This document shows, piece after piece, positions 1-9,689 of a DNA stretch of 64,000 nt. The stretch comes from Flavimaricola marinus (GTDB taxonomy: Bacteria > Pseudomonadota > Alphaproteobacteria > Rhodobacterales > Rhodobacteraceae). Both the position numbers and the translations under genes were made by a program. Numbering within the stretch: position 1 is the stretch's first letter; each line of letters starts with the position of its first letter. The stretch covers positions 120,639 to 184,638 of the forward strand of contig NZ_FXZK01000007.1 of NCBI RefSeq assembly GCF_900184895.1, written 5' to 3'. The notes under the pieces were generated by a model, which did not search any database, was not told where the DNA came from, and saw nothing but the letters and a program-made list of their open reading frames with translations.

Positions 1-1
1 C

Positions 2-898
2 AGCTTCCATTTCCGGACCGATGTGATTGTCGATTACCGGCAAGACCTGCCGTTGAGGACCGACGATCTGGGCACCGTGATCCTGTTCCTGCGCGACCCA
101 CGGGACGCGCTCTATTCGATGTTCCGACGGCAATCACCCGACCTCAGCTTCGAAGAGCACTGCAACCTGCCCAACCCGGCGACGCTGCTGCCCGCTCCGG
201 ACCATTGGCTCTTGCACGCGGAAAGCTGGCGGGCCTTGGCAGGTGGGCGGGTCTACCTGTTTAAGGCGTACAAGACAGACGCCACCGCGCTGTTGTCACG
301 GATCCTCGGCGATCTCGATCTGCACTACACGCCCGATCAGGTGGATGCCGCCGTCGCCGCCTCCGGGATCGAACAGGCACGCGCCGCCGAGGCGCTCTAC
401 AAGGCACGCAATCCCGGCGATATCGAAGTCGCGAACCGGGCCGGGCTGGTCGGCGATTGGCGCAACTACGGCGAGGGAGCCTCCACAATCGCCCGGATCG
501 AGGCGCGGTGCGGCGGGATCATGCAGGCGCTCGGCATGCAGACCGATACCGCGGTGTCCGACGCCCCGCTCGGCGCGGCGCAATCGCGGTATCTACGCCT
601 CTACGACCGGATGATCCGGCCCGCGATCCTCGGCGCACCCTCGGGCGACGATGGGTCGTTCGACTATGTCAAACGCGTCATCGCGCAGATCAGCCGCGAG
701 CAGCTGATCCGGTCAAAGCGGCCCGACGCCGATTGCCTGCAGCTCACTCAGAGCCTCGCAGAATTCGCCACGGCCGCCGGTTTGCCGCCTCAACCGCATC
801 TTGCAGAGATCGGGGATCACTTCCGGCCGGGCCGGACCGGGCATATGAGCACGGTTGCGGAGTTGATGCGCAAACGGAGGGCGGCTCAGGCCAAATGA
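2..898 (+). CDS. Sulfotransferase family protein (5' end outside window)
   Basis: The reading frame is open from the left edge of the window. A GTG at 23 is possible, but the frame continues upstream without a stop, so the true start is probably outside. The visible 291+ residues contain FLRDPRDALYSMF, the 3'-phosphate-binding motif (RDPRD...S) of PAPS-dependent sulfotransferases. The N-terminal PAPS loop would lie upstream. It would transfer sulfate from PAPS to an unknown acceptor, perhaps a polysaccharide or lipid. The 3' end overlaps the convergent APS kinase gene by 13 bases. A second sulfotransferase lies at 2356, so the four genes look like a sulfation cassette. The family is fairly sure; the acceptor is unknown. 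Confidence 0.75.
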   Translation, partial: SFHFRTDVIVDYRQDLPLRTDDLGTVILFLRDPRDALYSMFRRQSPDLSFEEHCNLPNPATLLPAPDHWLLHAESWRALAGGRVYLFKAYKTDATALLSRILGDLDLHYTPDQVDAAVAASGIEQARAAEALYKARNPGDIEVANRAGLVGDWRNYGEGASTIARIEARCGGIMQALGMQTDTAVSDAPLGAAQSRYLRLYDRMIRPAILGAPSGDDGSFDYVKRVIAQISREQLIRSKRPDADCLQLTQSLAEFATAAGLPPQPHLAEIGDHFRPGRTGHMSTVAELMRKRRAAQAK

Positions 899-1410
899 CG
901 CAAGGCCGCTTGGACCAAACGGCCCAACGCCTCGGCCTCGGTCAATTCGTCGGTGCGCAATCTCAATCCGGGTCCGGCGCTGCCGGGCAACGCAGGCTCA
1001 TAGGCATGGGTCACACCGATGAAACAGGTGAACTCGCCCGCCTTGGCGCGGCGATACAGGCCCTTCGGGTCGCGCGCCGCGCAGACCTCGGGCGGGCTGT
1101 CGACCCAGACCTCCAGCATCGGAGCAAGCTCTTCCCGGGCCAGATCACGCATCCAGCGTTGGTGGCTGATCGTCGCGACGACAGGCACGAGGGCCTCGGC
1201 TTTGGCCGCCTTGGCCATGGCGACGACGTGGCGCAACACCTCGGCGCGGTCTGGCAGGTCGTGACCGTAGGTCTTGGGAAGACGGCGGCGGATCTCGTCG
1301 CCGTCCAACAGAAGCGGCCCCACGCCAGCCTGATCAAGGCGCGCACACAACGCCTTGGCAAGCGTGCTCTTGCCCGCCCCGGACAGGCCGGTCAGCCAGA
1401 TCGCAGACAT
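886..1410 (-). CDS. cysC: Adenylylsulfate (APS) kinase
   Basis: 174 aa, the usual length for stand-alone APS kinase. The Walker A loop GLSGAGKST is at residues 8-16, followed by LLDGDEIRR and ISHQRWMRD. DPKGLYRRAKAGE resembles the APS-binding DPKGLYKKAR region of CysC. It phosphorylates APS to PAPS, the sulfate donor for sulfotransferases. The start is 3 bases downstream of the stop of the methyltransferase gene, so the two are co-transcribed. No ATP sulfurylase (cysDN) gene is nearby. With sulfotransferases on both sides, the likely role is local PAPS supply for sulfation and not cysteine synthesis, which is inference. Confidence 0.85.
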   Translation of the reverse strand: MSAIWLTGLSGAGKSTLAKALCARLDQAGVGPLLLDGDEIRRRLPKTYGHDLPDRAEVLRHVVAMAKAAKAEALVPVVATISHQRWMRDLAREELAPMLEVWVDSPPEVCAARDPKGLYRRAKAGEFTCFIGVTHAYEPALPGSAGPGLRLRTDELTEAEALGRLVQAALRHLA

Positions 1411-1413
1411 GGC

Positions 1414-2193
1414 TCAGCCAGCGTCGCGCGGCAGACGTTGGGCCATCCAGACACGGGTCACATATGGAATATCCATCCAGTCGGAGCCGTCCTCGGCCAG
1501 CGGCACGTCGATCGCCGCGTCGATCTCGTCCACGATGGCATGAAAGGCATCACCGGCCTGTCGCTGCAAGGTCGCATGCGACCGCCACGCCTCGACCCAG
1601 ACCGCCTTGGACACCCGATGCATCACCGGACATTCCAGCCGATTGACCGGTCCGAACAGCCCCGATGCCTCGATGACCTGCGTCTGATCCTGACGTCGGG
1701 TGCCGTAGTCATAGCCGGGAATGCGCTCACGAATGATCGCTTCCACCTGTGCCTGCACCGGATCGTCCAGATCACGGTGATTGAACAGGCAGGCCATCCA
1801 GCCGCCGTCGACAAGCAGACGGGCGCATTCGATCAGGGTGGCACCCCTGTCGACGACCCCAAAGGACGAGCCATAAGTCGTCAGGCTCAGGCTCGCCTCG
1901 GGCAGGCCGGTGTCCTGCATGACGCCCTCTTGCCAACGGATGTTGGGGATCGCCGCGGTTCGGGCCTTGCCGTTCTGGCGCATGTCGGCATTCGGCTCCA
2001 ATGCCAGCACGCGCAAGCCGCGCTCGGCGAGCTTGATGGTCAAATGCGCAACGCCCGCGCCCAGATCGAGGACCTCTTCGTCCATCGGCGGCTGCGCTAT
2101 CGCGACCAGCGCATCAATCGCCGCATCCGCGTAATCGGGCCGATTGAGGTAGGATTTCGCCAGATTCGTATAATCCCAATCGAGTTTACCCAT
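1414..2193 (-). CDS. Class I SAM-dependent methyltransferase
   Basis: 259 aa from the ATG at 2193. The open frame extends much further upstream, but the conserved fold begins here. SAM motif I is VLDLGAGVAH at residues 41-50, followed by VLALEPNADMR (acidic residue for the ribose) and a motif IV/post-I region. This is a Methyltransf_11/25 type fold. The substrate is not identifiable; proteins like this often act on small molecules or glycans. It is the first gene of a two-gene minus-strand unit with cysC and diverges from the sulfotransferase at 2356. It may methylate the same product that is sulfated, which is inference from position only. Confidence 0.75.
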   Translation of the reverse strand: MGKLDWDYTNLAKSYLNRPDYADAAIDALVAIAQPPMDEEVLDLGAGVAHLTIKLAERGLRVLALEPNADMRQNGKARTAAIPNIRWQEGVMQDTGLPEASLSLTTYGSSFGVVDRGATLIECARLLVDGGWMACLFNHRDLDDPVQAQVEAIIRERIPGYDYGTRRQDQTQVIEASGLFGPVNRLECPVMHRVSKAVWVEAWRSHATLQRQAGDAFHAIVDEIDAAIDVPLAEDGSDWMDIPYVTRVWMAQRLPRDAG

Positions 2194-2355
2194 AGAAATG
2201 CCATCCTGTTTGTCAAAATCTCGAAATGCGAACGCGGCAATGCGCTGTCGTGGCGGAATAAAGTGCCCAACGAGAGGTATTGAGGGTATGTTAGGCGGCA
2301 ACGACGCCGGTTGGCGAGCATTAAATCCTGTTATTCCAAGTTCCAAAGGCATCGC

Positions 2356-3519
2356 ATGACCAATTCCGGCTTCGGACGTATGGCCCAGGGCAGCGAAGGG
2401 GTCAGCCCCTTCGACACGACCCGCCTGCTCGATCTGGCGCAATCCGAATTCGGCGGCGACATTGCGCTGGACGATCTTGGCGCCCAGGGGTTCACACTGC
2501 TCTGCGCCGATCTCGACGACCAAGCCGAGAGGCTGAGTTTCATGGGCAAGAAGCTCCTGCAACGGGCTCTCGTCGAGACGTTGCTGAAACGGGCCTGCAC
2601 CGACCGGGCGCCGGCGGCACAAAGCCCAGCCCCGTCGCGGCCCGCACCGATCTTCATCGTGGCGCCGTTCCGCTCCGGCACGACCTTGCTGCATCGGCTT
2701 TGGTCGCAAGACCCAAAGGTGCAGGCCCCCGCAACCTGGCAAGTGTCACTGGCCAATCCGGAACCGTCGCAGACCGACGCGGCGATAGCCGCCGTCGCGA
2801 CCTATCTGGAGCGGACCGCGCAGATCTCGCCTGCGCTTGCGCGGCTTCATCCCACCGGTGCCACGCTGCCCGAGGAATGCTTTGGATTGCTGGAGCCGTC
2901 GTTCTGTGCACCGTCGTTTCTGTTCTGGGCCGACCTGCCGGAATACCGGCGCTGGCTCGGACGGCGATCAAGGCGCGATTGGGAGAAGGCCTACCGGCGC
3001 TACGCGGGCGGGCTGGATCGCATCGCCGCCCGCCAGACGCCACAGTGGATCCTGAAATCACCGTTCCACCTCTGGGGCTTGCAGGGCGTTCTTGATGTAT
3101 TTCCCGAGGCGCGGATCATTCAGATCCACCGCGATCCGGCAAAGGTGATGGCCAGCACCGCCGCACTGTTGCAGGCCAATCGGATGCTCTTTGCGCGTAG
3201 CACGCCCCCTGCCGATCCATCCGCGGCCGCCGACCTCATGCAAACCGCGCTCAGTGCGGCAAACACCGCGCGGGCGGGCGCCGATCCGGCCCGCTTCATC
3301 GACGTGGACTATGACGGGCTCACGCGGGATCCGGTCGGCACGATCGACCGGCTCTACGGGCAGCTGGGACAGACGCTCGGCGCAGAGGCCCGGCAGCGCA
3401 TGGACACGTGGCTGAAGGACAACCCGGCCCCGGCATCCGTGCCGCAGAGTGGCACCGCCGCCGAAACGGTGGTGCCTCCGGCGCTGAGGGCGTTCAACGA
3501 GGCCGCGTCAGGGCTTTGA
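2356..3519 (+). CDS. Sulfotransferase family protein
   Basis: 387 aa from the ATG at 2356, preceded by an AAAGG box six bases upstream. A TTG at 2311 in the same frame is less likely. The 5'-phosphosulfate-binding loop APFRSGTTLLH is at residues 103-113 (PxRSGTT). IIQIHRDPAKVMAS is the 3'-phosphate site. The N-terminal 90 residues are not recognised. The overall form resembles the Sulfotransfer_3 group that acts on lipids, peptides or glycans. It is convergent with the helicase gene, overlapping it by 12 bases. The acceptor is unknown. Confidence 0.8.
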   Translation: MTNSGFGRMAQGSEGVSPFDTTRLLDLAQSEFGGDIALDDLGAQGFTLLCADLDDQAERLSFMGKKLLQRALVETLLKRACTDRAPAAQSPAPSRPAPIFIVAPFRSGTTLLHRLWSQDPKVQAPATWQVSLANPEPSQTDAAIAAVATYLERTAQISPALARLHPTGATLPEECFGLLEPSFCAPSFLFWADLPEYRRWLGRRSRRDWEKAYRRYAGGLDRIAARQTPQWILKSPFHLWGLQGVLDVFPEARIIQIHRDPAKVMASTAALLQANRMLFARSTPPADPSAAADLMQTALSAANTARAGADPARFIDVDYDGLTRDPVGTIDRLYGQLGQTLGAEARQRMDTWLKDNPAPASVPQSGTAAETVVPPALRAFNEAASGL

Positions 3520-5622
3520 GCGACGCGGCGGCGCCGAGCCGCCGGAGCGGGGCTTGCCCGGACCCGAACGGTCCTGTGCGCGGGCCTTGTTCTTCTTGCT
3601 CGACGGCTTGCCGGCGGGCGGACGCGGTCCGCGATCCTGTGGCGCGGAACCATCGGCGCGAGGCTTGCGCTTGAAATCCGTCACGACGCCCTCGACCCGC
3701 GCAGACTTGGGCTTGGCCTTGAACGGCGATTTGGATTTTGACGGAGCGCCCTTGCCCGGCTTTGGCTTGCGGTTGCGGGGGGCGCGGTCGTCGTCCCACT
3801 CGATCGGAGCCGAAGGATTCGATGCATCCTTTGGCCTCGGACGGCGGTCCGACGGCTCTGACGGCTGCGCGTCACGGGGCGGCTCGTGGCGATGGGGTTT
3901 GGCCGGAGCAGCGGATTCCGCCGCGTCGTCGCGTTTCGGCGCATAGGGCTTTTTCGCAAACGGCTTGGCCTCGGCACGCGGCTTTGCCGGGCGATCTGGT
4001 CGATCCGGGCGCGGGCCCTTGCGCGGACCGGCAGCGCCCGACGGCCCGCCGAGATCGGGCGCTCCGTTCAGGCGGGTCAGCACGGCGCCATCCTCGACCG
4101 TCATGTCAGGGCCGACGGCACGAAGGAACCCGGCGACGCTGGCCTCCTTGATCTCGACAAAGGTCTGATCCTGCTGAATGCGGATCGCGCCGATATCGTC
4201 CTTGGTGATATCGCCGAATTTGCACAGCATCGGGAGCAGTCGGCGCGGCTCGGCCCCGGCGGCACGCCCCCCCGGAACGGCAAACCAGACGGTCGGGCCA
4301 AAGGCGGCGCGGGGCTGCGGCTTGCTGTCGGCATCGGACAGCTCTTCCGGCGCGGTGTGATTGGCGTGGAACAGTTGCAGATAGGCATAGGCCACCTGCT
4401 CGGGAGTGAACCGCTCCACCAATTGGGCGACAGCCTCGGCCGACTCCGCCGGGATCGGCTCGGCCCAGACCTCGGCGGCGAGCATCCGCTCCTCGTCGCG
4501 GGCACGCACCGCATCGGCACTGGCGGCCTCGGTCCATTCGGCGCGGACCTTGGCACTGTCCAGAATGCGCTGGGCCTTCTTGCGTGCCTTGGGGGGAACG
4601 ATGAGAACGCTGGTGCCCTTGCGGCCGGCGCGGCCCGTGCGGCCGGAACGGTGCAGCAGGGTCTCGTGGTTGCTCGGCAGCTCGGCGTGAATGACCAGAT
4701 CGAGGTTCGGCAAATCGATGCCACGCGCCGCCACGTCGGTGGCCACACAGATCCGGGCCCGGCCATCGCGCATCGCCTGCAACGCATGGGTGCGCTCGTT
4801 CTGGGACAGCTCACCCGACAGTGCCACCACCGAAAAGCCCCGGTTCGACAGGCGCGTGGTCAGACGGCCGACCATGGCGCGGGTGTTGCAGAACACGATC
4901 GCGTTCGGCGCCTCGAAATAGCGCAGCGTGTTGATGATCGCATTGTCGGCATCGCGCTCGTTGACCGTATAGGCCTGATACTCGATATCGGCGTGCTGCG
5001 AGGCTTCGGACTTGGTGACGACGCGGACGGCATCGCGCTGGTATTTCTTGGCTAGGTTGGCAATCGACGCCGGCACCGTGGCCGAGAACAGCAGGGTTTG
5101 ACGGTCGTCCGGGGATTCGCCCAGAATGAACTCGAGGTCCTCGCGAAAACCGAGATCGAGCATCTCGTCGGCCTCGTCCAGAACGATGGCGCGCAAGGCG
5201 CTCAGATCGATCGAGCCACGCATGATGTGATCGCGCAAGCGGCCCGGCGTCGCCACGACGATATGCGCACCGCGCGACAGGGCGCGCCGTTCGTCGCGCA
5301 TATCCATGCCGCCCACGCAGGATGCCATGACGACGTTCGCCTTGGCATACAGCCAATCAAGCTCGCGCTTGACCTGCAAGGCAAGCTCGCGCGTCGGAGC
5401 GATGACGAGGGCCAGCGGCGGTCCGGCCATGCTAAAGGTTTCGGCATCGCCCAAAAGTGTCGGCGCGATGGCAAGGCCAAAGCCCACCGTCTTGCCCGAA
5501 CCGGTCTGGGCCGACACCAACATGTCGGCGCCAATCAGTTCGGGTTTGTTAACGGCGTCCTGCACCGGTGTCAGCGCGGAATAGCCGCGGGCTTCAAGAG
5601 CGTCTGCGAGAGCTTTTTTCAA
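3508..5622 (-). CDS. DEAD-box ATP-dependent RNA helicase with DbpA-type RNA-binding domain
   Basis: 704 aa. All helicase motifs are present: SAQTGSGKT (about residues 37-45), PTRELALQ, DEAD (about 149-152), SAT (about 180) and HRSGRTGRAGR (about 322-332). Residues 460-510 match a DbpA C-terminal RNA-binding domain (FGDITKDDIGAIRI). The last 170 residues are rich in Pro, Lys, Arg and Asp and are probably disordered. The family (DeaD/CsdA/DbpA) works in ribosome assembly and cold adaptation. The start is TTG at 5622: an in-frame TGA lies a few codons upstream with no ATG between, and the conserved N-terminus begins at that TTG. Confidence 0.9.
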   Translation of the reverse strand: MKKALADALEARGYSALTPVQDAVNKPELIGADMLVSAQTGSGKTVGFGLAIAPTLLGDAETFSMAGPPLALVIAPTRELALQVKRELDWLYAKANVVMASCVGGMDMRDERRALSRGAHIVVATPGRLRDHIMRGSIDLSALRAIVLDEADEMLDLGFREDLEFILGESPDDRQTLLFSATVPASIANLAKKYQRDAVRVVTKSEASQHADIEYQAYTVNERDADNAIINTLRYFEAPNAIVFCNTRAMVGRLTTRLSNRGFSVVALSGELSQNERTHALQAMRDGRARICVATDVAARGIDLPNLDLVIHAELPSNHETLLHRSGRTGRAGRKGTSVLIVPPKARKKAQRILDSAKVRAEWTEAASADAVRARDEERMLAAEVWAEPIPAESAEAVAQLVERFTPEQVAYAYLQLFHANHTAPEELSDADSKPQPRAAFGPTVWFAVPGGRAAGAEPRRLLPMLCKFGDITKDDIGAIRIQQDQTFVEIKEASVAGFLRAVGPDMTVEDGAVLTRLNGAPDLGGPSGAAGPRKGPRPDRPDRPAKPRAEAKPFAKKPYAPKRDDAAESAAPAKPHRHEPPRDAQPSEPSDRRPRPKDASNPSAPIEWDDDRAPRNRKPKPGKGAPSKSKSPFKAKPKSARVEGVVTDFKRKPRADGSAPQDRGPRPPAGKPSSKKNKARAQDRSGPGKPRSGGSAPPRRSKP

Positions 5623-5886
5623 GGTATGGTTCAGTCTTGTTCAAGGGGTGGCCACATGGCCCGCGGTCGGGCCAAGGCGGCCGGGGACCGGGCAATCATT
5701 GACGTCCACAAGAACGTCAGTCGGGGCTGGCCTTAATCTGAATGATGACTGTTGTATACCACCTTGTGGCCGGAAACGCCCGACAGGCGCATTGATGCCG
5801 CATCGGGATATGGCCTCTGGCCGCTCCAGTGGCGGATTATGGCCCCTCCCCCGCTTTCGCGGAGGACGGGCCATCGGATCGTCGGG

Positions 5887-6804
5887 TCAGGCCAGATGCA
5901 AACGCGAACGACCGCCGGTTTCGCTGCCTTCCAACTCGCGAACCTTCGCCGCGATCCAGTCCGAGCGGTTCTGCCGGGCGGGCACCACTTCGGGCAGCGC
6001 GATCTGCGACGGCATCGGCCGCGGGGTGCGAGAGCGGACCTCCGGCAATGCCGGCATCAGGCCCTTTGGCGCAAAGAGCGGGTTGGCGGGGACGGGTTCG
6101 GGCTCCAATTGCCGCGCGGCATCCTCAGAGGCGGCAAGGGCGTCAAAGGCGGCGGCAAAGTCCGTTTCGCCTGTGAGGGCAGGCTTGGAGGCCCCAAGCT
6201 CCGCCTCAACCGCAGGTGCGCTGGCGAATGCGTCGACCTGATCGTCGCTGGCCCAACTGGCAAACGCCTCGGTATCCTCTGCCGCGTCGGCTTCGGGGCG
6301 GGACTCGGCTTCTGCTGCCTCCAGATCCTCGGCCTCCGTCACAGGCGGCGTGGCGGGTTGGCCCAGAAACACCGCCGACCAGTCCGCCATCGGTTGCAGT
6401 TGTCTGGCCGTGGCATTGCGATGCATGCGGCGTTCCGCATCCTCCGGGCTGGCCACGGCCGACAGGGCAAGTCGGGTGACGATCGCCGGGTCGCTCTGCG
6501 GGCTGATCAGAGCATAGAGCGACGGCAAAAGATCGTAGAGCTCGTCGATTTCCGGGTCTTTGCGATCGGTCAGGAGCATCGTGGTCACCATCGGATTGGC
6601 GTATTCTGCGGCCAGCGCAACGGTGTGGCTCAATCGGCCGCCGATCCGCTCTCCGGTGATCAGGATATCGACCGGATCGAGCTTCACATAGGCGCAGGCC
6701 CGTGCGATCGTTTCCATCCCGACGACCTGAAATCCCTTGGACATCAGGCCCTTGGTCACCCGTATCTGCACTTCGGGGTCGTCGTTCATCACCATGACTT
6801 GCAT
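5887..6804 (-). CDS. Degenerate receiver-domain (pseudo-response-regulator) protein
   Basis: 305 aa from the ATG at 6804, with AGGAG ten bases upstream. The first 115 residues look like a CheY-type receiver with an acidic pair (NDD, residues 7-9). The phosphoacceptor strand reads DILITGE, where Gly51 replaces the expected Asp, and the conserved Lys region reads ALISPQS. Phosphorylation therefore seems impossible. Residues 150-270 are Ala/Glu-rich and low in complexity. The C-terminus (VVPARQNRSDWIAAKVRELEG) looks like an ordered helix. No output domain is recognised. It stands alone, upstream of and divergent from hisB. Function unknown. Confidence 0.65.
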   Translation of the reverse strand: MQVMVMNDDPEVQIRVTKGLMSKGFQVVGMETIARACAYVKLDPVDILITGERIGGRLSHTVALAAEYANPMVTTMLLTDRKDPEIDELYDLLPSLYALISPQSDPAIVTRLALSAVASPEDAERRMHRNATARQLQPMADWSAVFLGQPATPPVTEAEDLEAAEAESRPEADAAEDTEAFASWASDDQVDAFASAPAVEAELGASKPALTGETDFAAAFDALAASEDAARQLEPEPVPANPLFAPKGLMPALPEVRSRTPRPMPSQIALPEVVPARQNRSDWIAAKVRELEGSETGGRSRLHLA

Positions 6805-6991
6805 CGCTCTTGTGCTCCTTCTGCAGCATCCGATCCCGGCGACATTACGACTCGGATTCTTAAGAATTGCTGAAAAGTGGTGGTAGATTGGCGCGATCAC
6901 GGACGGTTTTGTCGACAGAGCGGGCGGCAGTCTTGGCGACCGGGACGCAAACGCCTATAGCGAACAGGACATCGACAAAGGACCACAACAG

Positions 6992-7579
6992 ATGCGGACA
7001 GCCTCCGTCACCCGCAAGACCGCCGAAACCGACATCACCGTCAGCCTGACGCTGGACGGCACCGGCAGCTATGACAATCAGACCGGCGTGGGATTCTTCG
7101 ATCACATGCTGGATCAATTGGCGCGGCACGCGCTGTTCGACATGACGGTGCGGGCGACGGGCGATCTGCATATCGACGATCACCACACCGTCGAAGACGT
7201 GGGAATCGCGCTCGGTCAGGCACTGACGCAGGCGCTGGGCGACAAGCGCGGGATCAATCGCTATGGCGATTGCGTGCTGGCGATGGACGACGCGCAGGTG
7301 GCTTGTGCGCTGGATTTGTCGGGCCGGCCCTACCTGATCTGCAATCTGGACATGCCGACCGCCAAGATCGGCAGCTTTGATACCGAACTGGTGCGCGAAT
7401 TCCTGCAAGGGTTTGCAACCCACGGCGGGATCACGCTGCACATCGACAAACGGCACGGGTTCAACAGCCACCACATCGCCGAAGCGGCCTTCAAGGCTTT
7501 GGCGCGGTCGCTGCGGCAGGCCGTCGAAACCGATCCGCGCAAAGCCGACGCGATCCCATCGACCAAGGGCGCGCTATGA
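6992..7579 (+). CDS. hisB: Imidazoleglycerol-phosphate dehydratase
   Basis: 195 aa, the length of a monofunctional HisB. The metal-binding His-rich segments are clear: [24 protein letters not shown] and [13 protein letters not shown]. It dehydrates imidazole glycerol phosphate to imidazole acetol phosphate in histidine synthesis. An AAAGGA box precedes the ATG. Its last codons overlap hisH by 4 bases (ATGA), so the two are translationally coupled. It is the first gene of the plus-strand his group. Confidence 0.96.
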   Translation: MRTASVTRKTAETDITVSLTLDGTGSYDNQTGVGFFDHMLDQLARHALFDMTVRATGDLHIDDHHTVEDVGIALGQALTQALGDKRGINRYGDCVLAMDDAQVACALDLSGRPYLICNLDMPTAKIGSFDTELVREFLQGFATHGGITLHIDKRHGFNSHHIAEAAFKALARSLRQAVETDPRKADAIPSTKGAL

Positions 7580-8217
7580 GCCTGACGGCCCTGATTGACT
7601 ACGACAGCGGCAACCTGCACTCGGCACAGAAGGCGTTCGAGAAGATGGCAGCCGAGGTCGGTGCGGGCGACGTGGTCGTCACCTCCGACCCGGAGGTTGT
7701 GCGCAAGGCCGACCGGATCGTGCTGCCCGGAGACGGCGCCTTTCCGTCCTGCAAGGCGGCGCTCTATGCCGTGCCCGGGCTGGCCGAGGCGCTGATCGAG
7801 GCGGTGACGGTCAAGGCCCGGCCGTTCTTCGGGATCTGCGTCGGGATGCAGATGCTGGCAAGCCGTGGGCACGAATACGAGCTGACCGACGGGCTCGGTT
7901 GGATCGGCGGCGAGATCACCAAGATCACGCCCCCGGACCCGGCGCTCAAGGTGCCGCATATGGGCTGGAATGATCTGGTGATCGAGCAGGAGCACCCGGT
8001 GCTCGACGGGATCAAGACAGGCGATCACGCCTATTTCGTCCATTCATGGGCGATGCAGGTCACCGACCCGGCCGAACGGCTCGCGCATGTGGACTACGGC
8101 GGCGACATCACCGCCATCGTCGGGCGCGACACGATCATCGGAACGCAGTTTCACCCCGAGAAAAGCCAGGCGACCGGGCTGCGGCTGATCGGCAACTTCC
8201 TGCGCTGGACGCCCTAG
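7576..8217 (+). CDS. hisH: Imidazole glycerol phosphate synthase, glutaminase subunit
   Basis: 213 aa class I glutamine amidotransferase. The nucleophile elbow GICVGMQML holds the catalytic Cys, and the C-terminal [10 protein letters not shown] holds the catalytic His and Glu. It supplies ammonia to HisF (gene at 10077). It overlaps hisB by 4 bases. A 7-bp hairpin at 8251-8272 lies just past the stop. Confidence 0.96.
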   Translation: MSLTALIDYDSGNLHSAQKAFEKMAAEVGAGDVVVTSDPEVVRKADRIVLPGDGAFPSCKAALYAVPGLAEALIEAVTVKARPFFGICVGMQMLASRGHEYELTDGLGWIGGEITKITPPDPALKVPHMGWNDLVIEQEHPVLDGIKTGDHAYFVHSWAMQVTDPAERLAHVDYGGDITAIVGRDTIIGTQFHPEKSQATGLRLIGNFLRWTP

Positions 8218-8250
8218 CCCGGCGATGTTCGCGGGCGGTCGGGGTGGCAA

Positions 8251-8272
8251 GAGGCGGAGCAAAGCCCGCCTC
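8251..8272. terminator. Possible bidirectional terminator hairpin
   Basis: A perfect 7-bp stem GAGGCGG / CCGCCTC has an 8-base loop and sits between the convergent hisH and DUF2147 genes. There is no clear T-run on either side, so its strength as an intrinsic terminator is uncertain. Confidence 0.35.
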
Positions 8273-8282
8273 CAGCCATCGG

Positions 8283-8672
8283 TCAGTTGACGCGCTGCCA
8301 GGTGCCGCCATTGCGGCAAATGCCCAGGACACAGCCCTCGACGGCCAGCGTGTTGCCGCTCAGCTGCAGGCGAGAGTTGTAGGTGCGGCCATTGTCGGGG
8401 GAAAACACCTTCCCACGGTAGGTGCCATCACCCTGAGCAACCGTCTCCGAGATGATCAGGCGACCGACATTGGGCGAGGCCATCTCGGTGCCGCTGGCGT
8501 CAAAGGCGCGGACAAGCGTGCCGCACAGGGCAGCGCCACACGGGGCCACCTGGATCAGACCGGAATTGCCATTCTCGTCAGCGATGGTGCGCCATGTGCC
8601 TTCGAGGGGATCGGCAAACGCCGCGCCCGCAAGTCCGATGGCCGCAACAACGGCCAAAGCGATAGTATTCAT
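8283..8672 (-). CDS. DUF2147-family exported protein
   Basis: 129 aa. An N-terminal signal peptide (about residues 1-20, MNTIALAVVAAIGLAGAAFA) is followed by a small beta-rich domain. The features DPLEGTWRT, LCGTLV and GKVFSPDNGRTYNS are typical of DUF2147 periplasmic proteins. A GGGAGGA ribosome site lies eight bases before the ATG at 8672. It is on the minus strand within the otherwise plus-strand his region, so it has its own promoter. The molecular role of DUF2147 proteins is not established. Confidence 0.8.
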   Translation of the reverse strand: MNTIALAVVAAIGLAGAAFADPLEGTWRTIADENGNSGLIQVAPCGAALCGTLVRAFDASGTEMASPNVGRLIISETVAQGDGTYRGKVFSPDNGRTYNSRLQLSGNTLAVEGCVLGICRNGGTWQRVN

Positions 8673-8802
8673 TGGTTCGTCCTCCCTAGATGCGACGCAC
8701 TCTGCAAGGGACGCCACAATCCGCGCAAGACTGACGTGAGGTCGCGTTGCATCCGACGTCCGGTCAGACCATAAGGGCGGCGCAATATTTCGGAGCTGTC
8801 CC

Positions 8803-9531
8803 ATGATCCTCTACCCCGCCATCGATCTCAAAGACGGTCAGGCCGTCCGGCTTGTCCACGGTGAAATGGATCAGGCCACCGTGTTCAACGACGACCCGAC
8901 CGCGCAGGCGCAGAGCTTTGTCGATGCGGGCTGCGATTGGCTGCACCTCGTCGATCTGAACGGGGCCTTCGCCGGCACGCCGGTCAATGGCAGCGCGGTC
9001 GAGGCGATCCTCGCGGCCTGCAAGGTGCCGGCCCAGCTTGGCGGCGGGATCCGGGATATGGCCACGATCGAGGCATGGCTCGACAAGGGGCTGGCGCGGG
9101 TCATCCTTGGCACCGTCGCGGTGGAAAACCCCGATCTGGTGCGCGAGGCGGCGATGGCCTTCCCCGGTCACGTGGCGGTCGGGATCGACGCACGCAACGG
9201 CAAGGTGGCCACCAAGGGCTGGGCCGAAGAAACCGACGTCGAGGTGACCGATCTGGCCAAGAGCTTCGAGGACGCAGGCGTCGCCGCGATCATCTACACC
9301 GACATCCTGCGCGACGGCGCGATGGGCGGGCCGAACGTGACAGCCACCGCGGCGCTGGCCAAAGCGGTCTCGATCCCGGTCATCGCCTCGGGGGGCGTGT
9401 CGTCGCTCGCGGATCTCAAATCGCTGCGCGACACAGGTGTGATCGCCGGGGCGATCTCCGGGCGGGCGCTCTACGACGGGGCGATTGATCTGGGCGAGGC
9501 TCTGGCGATGCTCAAATCGCCCGGCGTCTGA
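8803..9531 (+). CDS. hisA: 1-(5-phosphoribosyl)-5-[(5-phosphoribosylamino)methylideneamino]imidazole-4-carboxamide isomerase (ProFAR isomerase)
   Basis: 242 aa TIM barrel. The N-terminal [17 protein letters not shown] carries the catalytic Asp, and the phosphate-binding loops LGGGIRD and ASGGVSS are intact. [12 protein letters not shown] carries the second catalytic Asp. It catalyses the Amadori-type isomerisation before HisF/HisH. Paralogous to hisF, with which it shares the half-barrel repeat. Confidence 0.96.
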   Translation: MILYPAIDLKDGQAVRLVHGEMDQATVFNDDPTAQAQSFVDAGCDWLHLVDLNGAFAGTPVNGSAVEAILAACKVPAQLGGGIRDMATIEAWLDKGLARVILGTVAVENPDLVREAAMAFPGHVAVGIDARNGKVATKGWAEETDVEVTDLAKSFEDAGVAAIIYTDILRDGAMGGPNVTATAALAKAVSIPVIASGGVSSLADLKSLRDTGVIAGAISGRALYDGAIDLGEALAMLKSPGV

Positions 9532-9689
9532 CCTGAAACCTCCGCAAAGCGGCCGCACCACTCGGCGTGCAGCGCATCGGAACGGGGCGATTCCGTCGAG
9601 CAAGCGGTTGCGGTGGGCATTTGACTGGCGCGGCAGGGACAGCTTCGGGCATGATCCCGCCAGGACAAGGCAATCAGGCGGGCAAGACA

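Noticed and set aside
457..2283. 608-codon open frame on the plus strand
   Set aside because: It is antisense to cysC and the methyltransferase, has low-complexity Arg/Gly/Ala content and no domain.
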